Of a stretch of DNA of 64,000 nt, positions 45,956 to 58,300 are shown in pieces. Position 1 is the first letter of the stretch; every line of letters starts with the position of its first letter. The notes beneath the pieces are model-generated. The model was not told the DNA's origin. It saw only the letters and a program-made list of their open reading frames with translations, and did no database searches. Made by a program: the position numbers and the translations under genes. Source of the DNA: Dipylidium caninum (taxonomy: Eukaryota > Platyhelminthes > Cestoda > Cyclophyllidea > Dipylidiidae); contig QEYB01000841.1 of NCBI GenBank assembly GCA_017562135.1, positions 868,001 through 932,000 on the forward strand. Reading direction: 5' to 3'.

Positions 45956-47777
45956 AAATATTGTATATAATGCAAAAAAGTGTCTTTTTTGTTTTTGACC
46001 CAGTACATAGCTTTTCAAGCCTACTGTAAAACTGGCGGGGAAGAGTGGGGCGACTTCGTCATGGACGCATTCGACCGAATATCTTAAGGCCGACGTCGGT
46101 GAATTCAACGCCTGATGTTATAGCTTGTCGAAACAGCGCCAATACGCCTTGGAGACACTGACGCTAAATGAGACTTGTGCCTTCAGATCTCCGTTGACGT
46201 GGTGTGGAGGCACAGACGACCTGTCATACGCTGACAAGTTAAGAGAGGAGGTCAGGTAGGCCTTCGCTTCATTCTGCCATGCTTGAAACATACTGCACAG
46301 ACGGAAGGTTTTCGAGAACACAATACGCTGACGGCCGCACTACCCTCAGCTGCCACCGAAGGATCAGTCTCTCGAGGCGTATGCCCCAGTGAGTGTGGAC
46401 CTCTGATCTATGAATCAACCACGCATGCGGCTGACTCAGGAGAAGAACACTTTCCGTGTCTAGTTTCGTGGAACCCTTCAACTCACAAAATCGGCCTCAT
46501 TTTGGAGCGTGCTCCGTCGGGAACACAGTTTTTATGTTGAGTAGTAGAAAAGACCTTCCAAAGCCACATTTCGTGGTGTACGTTAGTCATTGCGTACAGA
46601 CTGGCGGTGGTGGAGAGTCCATCTTGTCTTTAGCCATTCATGAAGACAAAAAGCACCTCAGACATCGCGCCAATGCCTTAGAGCTAAAAAGCCAGCTTCA
46701 AAGACTGTGAACGATGGCATTTTCATACATTCATCTCATTTTAACAGAATATCACCCGGGTAAACCCGAGAATCTCACGTTGAGATCCAGATGCCGCCAA
46801 TTTTGGCTGAAATGAATAGCTTTGTGGTCGAATCAACAATTGCTAACGAGGAGGAGTCAGGTTTTAGGACAAGTAGAAATGATTATGAAGAAAAGGGACG
46901 CTTCCACTCGCCCTAGAAGTACATTCTCGCTGACACAGTGGGACCATGTCTCCACGTGGTGCATTTAACGAAGGACATATATCTTTACTGTTTTCCCCTT
47001 GGGCTACAGAGTGTGTGAGAAGGTCGACGAAGTTAGTCGGTCCTCGGAATACGTCGTGGTTTCATAACCGGTAGCCATCCAAGCCTCCTTCGACCTCCTG
47101 TGGACGTCATCACCTGCGCCAATGGCGGTTTTTCGTTGCTCTTCGTCCTACTACCCCTCCGAGATCGTATTCATGCCAAACAGATGTAGGATGGGCACAA
47201 TGTCCAACCCCTTTAAATCAAATCCAAGCGAATACACCCTAGAGACGCCGTAGCTATGGCAAATCGACATTAGGCTACTTCACACCATTTGACGACTCAA
47301 AGTGTCAGCGCAGAGGAGAAGTTCGGCCACTCAGCCAGCAATAACGTCCGCCTATCATGTGAGAAAATGCTCCATCCCTGCGATGAGGAGGAAGAAGTTA
47401 AAAAGAAAAAATAAGGGGGGGGGGAGTGGTAAAGGCAGTGCAGGCTAAAGAGGTAATTACCGTTCGGTCCGCTTTGATATAGCGCCGCCGATGGAAGGGG
47501 AGTAAATAAAATTCGTGAAATTTGAGTGCGTGCAAACACTAATTATCCTGGCAGGACTACTGCCTCATCTCCACCACACTACTGTGGGATTCCATACCCA
47601 CCGCCCCGCCCCCTCGCACGTCGCGCTCTTCGCCGACTCCTCCGCCTCCCCCTCCGGCCCGGGTCTTTGCATGTTGGTGCAGGAGTGCGTGACATGACCA
47701 CGCAATATGGCCAACAGTTGAGGATGTAAAAAATTGCCTTCTCAACGGTCAAAATTTGTAAACACGGACGTATGTAT

Positions 47778-47799
47778 GCAGGCAGGCAGGCAGGCAGGC
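47778..47799 (+). repeat. (GCAG)n microsatellite
   Basis: Five units of gcag followed by gc, within an otherwise unremarkable stretch. Confidence 0.9.
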
Positions 47800-49519
47800 C
47801 TGCAGAGGTTGAGCATGTCGGCTACTTTTTTCAGCTGTATGTATGTCTTCGTCTGCCACCAACTCTCCCCGCACTCTCCTCCAGCTGACGTCCACATTTG
47901 GCATCCACAGGCGTATTAAAAAAACCCGCTTCGTAGTGTTAAGGAGCCGTGTGGCGTTTAGGCAAGACATGGAGGAGGGCAGCCACAAATTCTAAATGCG
48001 TGACTTCTATCCACTCGCCATCTTACAGCCTTCGTCGGACGGAAGAGCTGATGAATTTTAAAGCGTCGACAAGATCTTTGCACCTCTCCTCAAGCCGCCC
48101 GACCTTTGTGTAACCCAAGGCTTTTGAGCTGGTTATGAAGATGATCCTGTTGGCAGAAAAGGGTGATTCCACTCTAGAATGCAGGCGAAGGGAACTTCCT
48201 TGTCCAAAGTGCCACCTCTCATATGGGATAAGGCAGGAACATAGTAGTACCCGGTCCCCACCCCTGGTTTCCGTAGTGGTGAAGTCTTCTGCCTCGAAAT
48301 TCCTCTTCAAATTATGTTGTGAATCTTTCCGAGAGGACGGCACCAGTCAGAAGTGGACGAATTGTTTTCAGGCAGATGTGACGGAGACGACGAGGACCAT
48401 TCATGTGTCACAGTCTTCAATGAGAAGCAGTCGTTTAAGGATCCTCCCCCAATCTCCATCATTCCTTTTGCCTCGTGAGAGAGAGTGTAGTCCAGTTTTT
48501 CCATGACGTACGATGAAGGAGAGGTTCGAAAAGGTGCAAATGTGCAAGATAAGAACCACCTGTCACATCACTTCGCGATGCTACTTCATCGCGGATGCGA
48601 AGATTTCCGGTTAGGTCCTGAACTCCCAAACATCCAAAACTTTAAGATTAGTTCTTGAGGGAAATTCGATGTCAGAGGTGGGAAGGGTTCAGTTAAGGCT
48701 TTACTGGGGAAGACAAAACCTCCTACCGCTCGACTCGTGCCCTAATGTGAAGCAGTTTCTCCTCGTCTTGGAGAATGGGCTGAAAATCATCTTACTATTT
48801 CGTCATGAGGTGCTGGAAACAGTTGTGCACGAAAGTGACGTGTGGCCAAAGTTGAAGGAGTCTTGGACGTGGTTCTTTCTCCGGACGAAAGGCAACTATA
48901 AGTCCTAAGCAAAGTTTCCTTCTATAAAGCTCTTTTGTGTCTATTCGGTGTCAGGAGACGGCGGTCGTTAAACAATTCCACAAGCTTCTATTTCCACTCA
49001 TTTCGGTTGACGAAGGGACGTTGCCTCCTGAATTCGTCGAATTCAAAAATTTTTGGGAGAGTCGATTTGTAAGGCTTAGATTTTTATGACTCCAAAAAAA
49101 TATTTAGTTTAGTCCCAATTAGGACAACCAATAACCCATTTTGAGTGACACTTCGGCCCGATGGCATGGAGAGAGACGGACGAACTCAGGCCACCGGTAT
49201 ACGGCGGAGTCGACACCGTAAAAGTGGCTTCAATTCTTTCTCGTCATAAATTGTTAGCAAATTTTAGCATTCCCATTCCCCATTTGGATAAAAAATGCCT
49301 CACTATTTAATTCGAGGTCGATCTGCTGGCTGGTACTGTTTCTCCTCACCCTCAACTTTAATGATTGCCATGAGTTTTTCTTCTTTCCGTCCCTTTTCTC
49401 CCTTTCCCTTCTCCCTCCCGCCCCCGCCTAACATGGAGAAGTCAGCAGTAGGGAGTTTGAAAATCCTAGCGTGCATGATTAATTCAAAAATACTTGACTA
49501 TCGGACAGACTTTGTAAAG

Positions 49520-49572
49520 TGAGGTGGTGGTGGAGGAGGAGGAGGAGAAGGAGGAGGAGAAAGGGGAAAAGA
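49520..49572 (+). repeat. GGA-rich purine tract
   Basis: A run of GGT/GGA/GAA units, about 500 bp upstream of the POU6 start codon. Confidence 0.8.
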
Positions 49573-49769
49573 AAGCATTGCGTGTTCTGTCGAATACGAG
49601 GGCGATGCTGGAAGAACTTCGCTCGTCTCTCCCCCCTTTTCTCCGCTGTTCACCCCCTGCGTCCGTCACCCCGCCTCCCTTGCCCATCCCCTAACTAAAG
49701 TCGTAGCGATGTTACCGCAAATTAGCGTGTGGCAGCTACTTTCCGACCATACGCTAGCACGAGCGAGTG

Positions 49770-49776
49770 TATAAAT
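49770..49776 (+). promoter_or_regulatory. Possible TATA box of POU6 gene
   Basis: TATAAAT lies about 300 bp upstream of the POU6 start codon. A second AT motif (tatttaaa, near 49856) is closer. Neither can be ranked without transcript data. Confidence 0.25.
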
Positions 49777-50069
49777 CACGGAAAGGGAGGCCTTGGAAAG
49801 GGGTGGAGGGTGGGGCGGGAACGCTCCAAATTGCCTTCGTCTTTTGAAGAGGCGTATTTAAACTCACATTGAGAGGCGATTAGCAGTAGTAGCAGTTGGG
49901 AGAGTAGACGCCAAAGTCACACGCGACTAGCAAGTTGCCTTTTCACTATCTCAGGCCTCTCTGGCCGTCCTTTTCTGGGCTTGAGGTAGACTATACGGAT
50001 ATTCCGCCCTCGGGCGTCAGTTATCACCAGTTTGGGTGAAAAAAGGGGTGCTAAAAGAAAACGCAAGGA

Positions 50070-50370
50070 ATGTGGAATCCAACATTTGGCGGCTCCTCCT
50101 TTCAAATGCCCCTATTTCCACCGCCTCCGCCGCCCCCTCCACCGCCGCTTCCAGCGCCCTCGTTGCCTCCGCTTCCATTGAGCATGCTCCTTCGATGCCT
50201 TGCTCCCACTGGCATTGATTTCCCTCCACTTCGAGTATTGGATGATGCTACTCCATGTCCGGCCATGCCACCTCCCAACCGAGTGGGGCCGAACATCAAC
50301 CTTCCGCTCCCTTATCTACTTCAACCGCCGAAAGTCCTTGCGATGCACAGTGAATTGAAGAATAAACATG
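50070..50370 (+). CDS. POU6: POU6 exon 1: polyproline N-terminus
   Basis: ATG at 50070 is the first in frame after a taa stop at 50052. Ends before gtaagt with one base left over. Confidence 0.85.
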
Positions 50371-52764
50371 GTAAGTGGCCTCCTGGCCCCACGGAGTGTA
50401 AAGTGGCTCTTCAAACACTTAGCTAAGTTACCCGAAAAGAGTTCGGTTTAATTGGAAACTTATTATAGACTATTTGGTTTAAGGTCACATTACTCAAGAA
50501 ACAGAAGAGACGTCCGGTCTAAGGAAGACCAAACGCCTGTCCAGGCTCCAAAAGGGGGAAAGTGAGAACGCTGGCGGAGGAAGTAAGAAGTGTAAAAAGA
50601 TCAGTGCGACGGCGTTAAATGATACGAATGAGAACATTGAGGACATTCGGCGGTTTGCCCGCGCCTTCAAGATGAAGCGTTTGAGCTTGGGTCTCACGCA
50701 AACTCAAATTGGACGCGCTTTGACAGCTGGCGATGGACCTGCCTACAGTCAAAGCGCCATTTGTCGGTAAGGCGTCTTCCTATTACTTCTAAATTAAGCA
50801 AAATTCATTGAGTTTTAGGTCGTTCTTCGAGTCGAAAGATAGAGACTATTTGATTACTCATTAGTTCCTTCATCCTTAAGACATTCATTTAGTCTCCGTC
50901 CGCATATCTCTGGAAAATTCATTCTCTTGTTATGCTTCCTCACTTCCATCTCCATCAGAGGTCCTCTTTCCTGCTCACGGAACATTCCCTTTTAAATCCA
51001 CCCATTTGTGCATTTAGAAATGTGCCAAACAATTTAGTCAGTCATGACGAAGATGCCGCACTCATCCTTTACAGGGTGTCCCTAAGAACTTTCATGTATA
51101 TATGACTTTGAGAAACTGCAACCCAGCTTATCTGCTGAAAGTTTTGCAGTCTTCAAGTCACTCCACCCTTCAATTGTCCATAGCTTTGCATTTCCAACAC
51201 TTATTATGTCATTATAAGGCGCAATACAATTGTGAGTCTGATCTTTTCTTCACGAAGGAATTTTTCCTAAGTTAGCTCAATACTTATGACTGGAGTCAGT
51301 CAGTGAATTTAAATTGTGTTGCACATTGGCCTGATTTCAAGAAAAGGGAGTATAAAAAATGTTCTTGACTAATCAAATGAATCAGACTTTACGAGCTAGT
51401 GTCAACCTTTGTGACACAATTTCAGCTTTGAAAAACTCGACATCACCCCAAAATCGGCGCAACGTATTAAACCGGTTTTGGAACGCTGGCTCGCTGAGCT
51501 GGAGGGCCGACGCGTCGGCGACGCTGTAGTCCCGCATCACACAAGCCTCGGTGATAGGAACAGTGTCTGCGGGAGTGTCGGAAGCAGTCAGGAGGATAAC
51601 GGTCCCTACCGTATGGACTGCGAGTCAGATGAATCATGTGCCGGGATTAGAAAACGTAAAAGTAGAACGAACTTCTCTGCTGATGCCCTGGACCGCCTAA
51701 ACCATGAATTCGTCATTAACATGCATCCATCAGGTAAGAACTCATGCGGTTTGACATCCCATTTTATATGTAGATGAATTTCAATTTGTAAGAACAATGA
51801 AGGAAATGTGAGGATGGTTATTTCAAAATGAGTTCACTAAACCGCTCGAATAATCCCGAACAATCTTTCTAGGCTGTTTTCAGTTTTCACGAGAATTAAT
51901 TCGCAGTCGACGAGATTTTATATTTGCTTGCACAATAATTGGTTAGGTGACTGTTATTCCACTTAATTTGGTCAAATAATTGCACAAACACTCCAATACT
52001 CCATTAAAAGTGCCCCGCTAACTTAATTTTTTGATCTAGTGAAGTAAACACATATTTACATGGGACTAATTAGAAATTTACAACTATTTTTCGCGATTAA
52101 GTAGTTGGACTTGTGAACATTTCAATGATATTTGAACGCAAAGTAAAACTGAAATCGACCTGTTCATTTAGTCAAAGCTTGACAAAGCCTTCCGGAAGGC
52201 CAGCCTTTGTTCATTATTCCTGGCCATGTGGTCAGAAGAGCCTTCAAATTGTAATCCCTGGTGTCATTATATATTTTTTGAAAATGGGTTCCACAGTTAT
52301 TACCGATTTATTCTGTTTCATTTTGTGCTATCTTCGGCATATTACTGAGTATTTGCTAATTAGTTTAAATCGTTAGTACTGAACCCTGATATTAGAAATA
52401 AGCGGAATTGTGTTATAAAGCCTGTTTGACCCTGCGATTTGCGTTAAAGTACCTCTACTCCTAGTAAGCAGCCTTCATTGCAGTGGTTCACATCCTTGAT
52501 GTCTAAATGATTGTGTTTTGATCCTAATCACGTTTAGGTACAAGAATATCCCAACTGGCAAACCAACTCAACTACGATCGCGAGGTTATTCGTGTCTGGT
52601 TCTGCAACAAACGCCAATCATTTCGTAACAACGGCAGCCATTCGGCGAGTGGTAGCCGAACGGGCGAGCCGACGCCTTTGTGGATGCCTTTCTCACCTCC
52701 TAATGACGACGAAGCTCCAATTGATCTCAGCACGAAGACATCCGCTTTGGGCAATTCCCAGTAG
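50070..52764 (+). CDS. POU6: POU class 6 homeobox transcription factor (four exons, complete)
   Basis: Exons 50070-50370, 50484-50766, 51426-51733 and 52538-52764 join in phase to 372 codons and a TAG stop. An in-frame taa at 50052 supports the start. Residues 1-100 hold a run of ten prolines and are otherwise Pro/Leu-rich. The POU-specific domain (about 150-224) contains RLSLGLTQTQIGRALTA, GPAYSQSAICRFEKLDITPK and KPVLERWL, diagnostic of class 6. A 45-residue linker follows, then the homeodomain (about 270-329) with HPSG, LNYDREVIRVWFCNKRQ, again class 6. The C-terminus carries PIDLSTK (358-364), a PxDLS-type CtBP site. POU6 proteins are nuclear DNA-binding regulators, mainly neural; that this one is neural is inferred. 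Confidence 0.93.
50484..50766 (+). CDS. POU6: POU6 exon 2: first part of POU-specific domain
   Basis: Starts after tttggtttaag. A basic stretch (KTKRLSRLQK, SKKCKK) precedes the POU-specific domain. The donor gtaagg splits the Arg codon of CRFEKL. Confidence 0.9.
50767..51425 (+). other. POU6 intron 2
   Basis: Begins gtaagg and ends acaatttcag. No repeat was recognised. Confidence 0.8.
51426..51733 (+). CDS. POU6: POU6 exon 3: end of POU-specific domain, linker, first half of homeodomain
   Basis: Starts after acaatttcag with FEKLDITPKSAQRIKPVLER. The homeodomain begins at RKRKSRTNFS. The donor gtaaga splits the Gly codon of HPSG. Confidence 0.9.
51734..52537 (+). other. POU6 intron 3 (within the homeobox)
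   Basis: Begins gtaaga and ends aatcacgtttag. AT-rich; no repeat was recognised. Confidence 0.8.
52538..52764 (+). CDS. POU6: POU6 exon 4: second half of homeodomain and C-terminus
   Basis: Starts after cacgtttag with TRISQLANQLNYDREVIRVW. The recognition-helix sequence WFCNKRQ is the class 6 form. PIDLSTK is encoded at 52717-52737. TAG stop at 52762-52764; an ATTAAA at about 53005 is a possible polyadenylation signal. Confidence 0.9.
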
Positions 52765-55266
52765 ACACTGCTTAGTTTTACTCAGCAGTACTACTCTTTT
52801 ATGTACATATATATGGAAGGGATGATCGACTATTTTCTCTTTTTGTGGTTTACTTCAGCTTTAATGGTTCATAAAACAGGAGTTAGGGCCCTTTCGAAGT
52901 AATGATGCGTAGGTATAAATGACTTACTTCATTTCTGTCACTATATAAATCAGGTTTAATTTCAAAACTTACACAACCATATAAACCCCCCATCCCCCCC
53001 CCCCATTAAATGTCGTTATGTGTTAGGAGTGTTAGATGATTATTTATTCAACTGGCGGGGTTTTTCCCGCCCCCATCTGGTTAGTCGCTTTTGCAATTTT
53101 ATCTTCATGGCTTCCGGTTCTCATGTTTAGCAACCGATAAAGCCCATTTTCGTAATTAACTTATCGTTTCGTAGGAGGCAGTTGTGGTTTTGCTCTACGA
53201 TTTCCACTTCTTGCGAAGCATTGATGTTGATAGTGGTCAGTGAATGAGTAACCAACGGGGTGTCAGATTCACGCTATTCCCTATTCTTTGCTGATCAAAG
53301 AACAAATCATGCCTTTAGGCTGACTTCCGAAAATTTGGCACGTAACTCGTCACGCGGTAAAATGTAAGTTGACGGTGCTTTGTAGCTGTTTAAAGATAGT
53401 AGATAAATTATATCATCCTTAGTCCACATTCCACGGAATCGAATGAGATAATAGGTAGAGAAGGATGTCGGAAAGAATGCTGGCGGGCTGACGCGCTTAG
53501 GTGTCTTCCTTAGCTCCACCAAGACTTATGGGAAATCTTCGCTGGAACTACCTACATGCATGAAGATTTTAACTCCTAATGTGTACCAGTGAAATGGTAG
53601 ATTTCGCCAGATGTCAATTCCTAATGCCCTGTCATGCAGACTCACCTCACGAGTAATTTTTTATTAGACATTAAGCATCAGTGGTGAGTGGACGTGAATT
53701 CTCGCAAGTGTTGCAGCCATGTACATTATCTTCAGTATTCTACTCTCCTAGTAAGATTATTTACTTCTAATTGCACAGGCCACAGTAGCTGCGCGAAATT
53801 TAAAATGGAGTAATAAAATGCTTATTTGTGTTAATTCGGTTTTTTATTCCCCTACTGCCTAAGCAGGAATTGGTAGGTGTGTTGTGGGTGCCCGTGATTA
53901 GTAAACATCTGCCTTCGCACTAGAGCAAACAGTCGTTTGATCGGTGGTAATCGAGTCTAGCGTTCTGCCACCCTCCTCTTCTCCGAATATGGTAAAATTC
54001 ATCGCCGGAGCTTAAATATTCCCACCGGTAGGGTTAAATGATAGAAATTTTTCCCCCAACACGAGGCTAAAGTTGTAGTTTCAGTGGTAAGGAGTCTATT
54101 CTATGAGAGGATTAGGTTAAATGCCACCTTGCTGCCTGGCTAATTGCTTTTCCTCCTGGAAGTCTTTTCCATCGCTGTCGCCTAGCCCTGTGCTGGCATC
54201 AGAGGTCTCAGAGGCATAAACCATCTTGCAAAAGTTGTGTGATCTTTAGTCTTAAGTGAGTGTGTCTGTGGCCTCTGGGCTGTGCCAAAGTCCGTCATGT
54301 ATATGAATATAAATTTAAGAGAAAAACCGATCCGCAACAACCCTTAAACCGTGAAACATTCCTGATTCGGGCTTTGGGGTGGAGAAGACACGAAACGTAA
54401 GCTTCGAACTGCATGAATCCACATATGGACGAGTAGTCAGCATCATCCGTTGTTTGGAAGGTGGGAGCCCCAAGACTCTGACTTCTAAATTACTTTCCAT
54501 GTCCCAGTCCACGAAATTACCTCCCTGGTTTCGAGGGAAAGGGCATCACGGCGTCGGATGGAGATAAGTCATCGTCGGTTCATGCTCCCAAGTTGACTGG
54601 ACTCGAATAGAGCCCCAAGAATGCTCTCGTCGGGAGGCAGGAGTGAAATCGTATCATTTAAATCGCTACTGCTCTTGAAGAATCCCATGGCTGGATGGTG
54701 GAGAAGAAAGCCTAACTTACCGGCTCTTGGGACGATTCGTCTGGCTTACGACGTCCACAGGTTTGACGATCCGCTCCTAGTGGCGACCAAGTTATTATCT
54801 GAGCCTCCTCTCACCAAGCGTTGCAAAAATTTTGTGTTTTATTCTCCCAACACCCACTCAGAAGAATGCTGAAGCTCAAATTGTTTCTCCGATGACGACG
54901 AAGCTGAGGCGGCGATGGGCCCAAGTAACGAGTTTAATACCTTCGCCCTCTGCCTCCTAATCTCTCCTCCTCACGAATCACATTTGCTTCTCTCTCTCTA
55001 ACTATTCCTAACTGGATGCATTCCGTGGCGGTGTAAGTGTTGATGGTAGCAATGGTGGCCGGAAGGAGGAAGAAGGAGTTAAGGGGTGGGGGGGGAGAGA
55101 GCTGGTGGACTCTTAATTGCGTGCGATGCCAATTAAACAAGCACCTGCTGAGGTTGCCTTCTGCCTGCTCCCCTCTCTTCCCCTTCTTATCCTTCTATTC
55201 CCTTCACACACACACACACGTACACGACACACGCCAAAATCGCATCAACATCTTTCCTGCTCTCGT

Positions 55267-55308
<42 letters not shown>

Positions 55309-58300
55309 GCTGTCGCTCTTTCCTTCCGCCGGTACTAACACACACATACGCGTACTCGTCGAATGCGGCATTAAGGGGCGGTGGTTGGAGGCATAAAGGG
55401 GGGGGGAGGGTGGAGGAGGCGACTGCGCATCCCTCCGACTCCTCCCCGCAGCCTTACCGTGGGAGGGTGGCTTGACATAAACAGTTGAGGGTTGCGTGGA
55501 TGCACGCCATTGCGGCGTTTATCCTGCCTCCGACACACCGCTCGCCCACCTCCCTCGCCCGCCCGTCCACCTACCGCAGCCTCGGATACACACTTCTTCC
55601 ACGGAGGCATCGCAATTGGCAGGGGTGGGTGGCGGGAAATGGAGGGGGGGCGGGGAAGCTGGAAGGTTTTACGATGTAAAATCGCGAGTGGCGTAGGATG
55701 TGCGTGTGTGTGTGTGTGCGGCCGGCCTGGAGTAGGATATACTCGTTCACAGAAGACCCACAAAAAGTGAGTACTTGCGTGAGAGTAATTGGCTTCGGAG
55801 GTTAATTACTACCCCTAATTGGGGAAATTGCGGACTCGGATATCATGGCGGAAATGTTGCCTCTTTCCAACAGTTTCTCTCTCTCTCCACACCCGACTCT
55901 CCTTTAGACCCCCTTTCCTGTGTCCGACCGGGATAGATTCTCCGGGCAAGCGTATGAGACAAGCTTGGGACAGTGTCCAGGCAAGGTAAGCCTCCCTTTC
56001 TAAAATGTGAGCTTTGAATTTCGCAATCTTGCGGCAGAATTTGAGAGCCACTTTCGGGAGCGCGTGGTCCACGGCTCCGAGTGGTTTTCAGCTGGAACAG
56101 CATGTCTTTCGCTACTCGACCCCGATCTGCGTCACATAAAAAATGCTGTTCATTGCATTCGATTCACCTTGGTTACTATAACCAAAGGAGGAGAAGGGAG
56201 AGTGTGAAATCCCTTGGATACCCACGATCGCTATTAATTGCGTCTTTTGCTTGGAAAATGCTTTTGGGCTTATAAAAATTAACATAATCTCCCAACACTG
56301 TCTCTTTCCTCATTCATCTGTGGGCAATTGGGGTCTCGGACATTCTGGCCTCCCAGCTATGGTTTACAGGCTGGAAGGAGAGTGCAGCCTTATACAGTCG
56401 CGGTCGTCCAACTTTTTCTTTTTTTCCTGCGCGGATTGATTCCGCTCGGCTTCGTCTGCGAGGAAGGCAAGCGACACTGCATGCGACTTTCCCATTCAGC
56501 GTGAAGCTGTGGCCTTTTAGATTCATCATTTCTTCTGGCTGTTGTCGTTAGACGAATTGTCAATTCACTCACAAATGGAGACATTTGAATTTGGATCCTG
56601 CTCTTTCCCGTCTCCTACCGCGGCGGTTCTGAAGGTGGAGGAACCTGAGAAACCTGTGAATATCCACTTTGACAGAGTGTGAGCCGCTAAAGGTTAGTGA
56701 AACTGCTAATTTAATGCGCTGGCCACTGAGCAGATGAGGAAGGCCCTGTCTTGACTCAACGCTTAAAATTCGTCTTCATATGATAGGCACATTGAGCGCT
56801 AGAGAGGAGCTTCTGTTTCGGTCTAATCCGAGGAAGCTTGGCGAAAGTTTCGTCATCAGGGTAGTTGTGGGCCACTCACGACGTCAAAATTCGCGCACTT
56901 TTCCAACGACGAAATCCGCGGGGTTGATGAGGTCGACGGATGAGGGTGAGAAATCTCTTGGTGTGAAACTCGCTTCTCACCCCATTTCTCTGTAGCCTGC
57001 ATGGCTGGTAACAGTGTATGTAATCACCCACCCAAGGCTTTCAACAATAAAAGTAGAAAACATTCGCGAGCACTTTGACTTGCCCCAAAAGAACGGATCA
57101 GTGAGAGAAGCCCTTAAGCATCTACATAAGCCTGGGCTTACCGTAAATGGAAAGGATAGTCCTCACTGTGGGCGGTTAAAACTTGACTTTCTTTTAGATT
57201 TTCTCTACTTAATTCAAGTGGAAATCTTACTTAAAAATATTCAGTAGCGTCGTTTGATAGAATTAAATGTGGTTTTGGAATCCTGAATAGGCGATGACAT
57301 TGTCAATTACCGCTTCTGCTGAGGGGAAGTACAGGGCCACAAGTGAAACTCCAAGCTGTCATTTCACAAATTCTTCTTCCACCGTTACCAACTCTTCAAG
57401 GCGAGTAGTGTGGGACCTCGGCGGGAGAAAACGCGGCCAGTGGGAGACCGAGCTTGGACCACCAGGATCACATTCGGCGCCTGCTTTCCCCAGATTTCAC
57501 TCAGGAACGCCCTCAAGATTCATGACTATGAAATTGCTGATGCCACATCGCGCAGATACTATGCTAGGAAGAAGCGAAACCAACCTCGGCTGGTTGGAGA
57601 AGTCTTATCCGCAAACACTGCGATGTCCTATTTTCTAATGCGCCTTCTTAGGCTTTCCTCCTGGCGTTTTACCAACTTAAGAGAGACTTGTTAAGTGAGG
57701 ATGTTGTGAGGCCTGAAATTACTGGGTCCACCGCAGAGTGGACTTTACCATGTAGAAAACATTATAAAATTGACTGTGGCTAGCAAGCGTTTTTACGAAA
57801 AGTCTGCTGTCGATAAAAGAAAAACTGTCAGTCGTGAAAGATTAAAAATGCCGATTCCTACGACTCTGCTGAATCCAATCTAAGTTTCATTATCAGCGTT
57901 GAGAGATCGTCTCTGTTTACTTTCTTTAGAGGTCCCATCTTTACTGCTTCCTCTTTACACGTTTTCGCCAATCGTCCTAAATGGCGTAAGAATTTGGAAG
58001 TAAGAAGAGAATTCGAGTAAATGCAGAGTCCAAGACATTTTCATGGATATGGATTTTATTTCACCTTCAAAAGTGCGTCACTTGTCAGCTTTATTTATTT
58101 CGGTCGAATTGGCAGATGGGAGATTTGGGTGTTGGGTTGGAGAATTAACACACTTCCTCTCAAACACGCAGGTGAGTAAAGAAGAAGGGTATAGGTGACA
58201 CCTGATAATAATCATCCGATACTATTTTTCCCGAAATTCCTGGACAGATAAGTGGAATCCTTTTTAATTGGATTCTCAGGGGTCAATGTATCCTTATGGA

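Larger units (their letters stand above)
44589..50069. other. NAV-POU6 intergenic region
   Basis: Contains two repeat copies (44790-45240 and 45375-45955), a (GCAG)n run and a GGA-rich run. The rest shows only short ORFs that I do not recognise, including a minus-strand frame at 48023-48343 of ordinary composition. The POU6 5' untranslated region and promoter should lie near its right end. Confidence 0.5.

Noticed and set aside
47557..47697. GC-rich stretch with several overlapping proline-rich ORFs after a possible acceptor
   Set aside because: Open in several frames and on both strands, as expected from base composition; no partner exon or homology.
55370..55770. GC-rich stretch with ORFs of 60-130 codons in many frames
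   Set aside because: Low-complexity GGG/CAC-rich sequence gives spurious ORFs on both strands.
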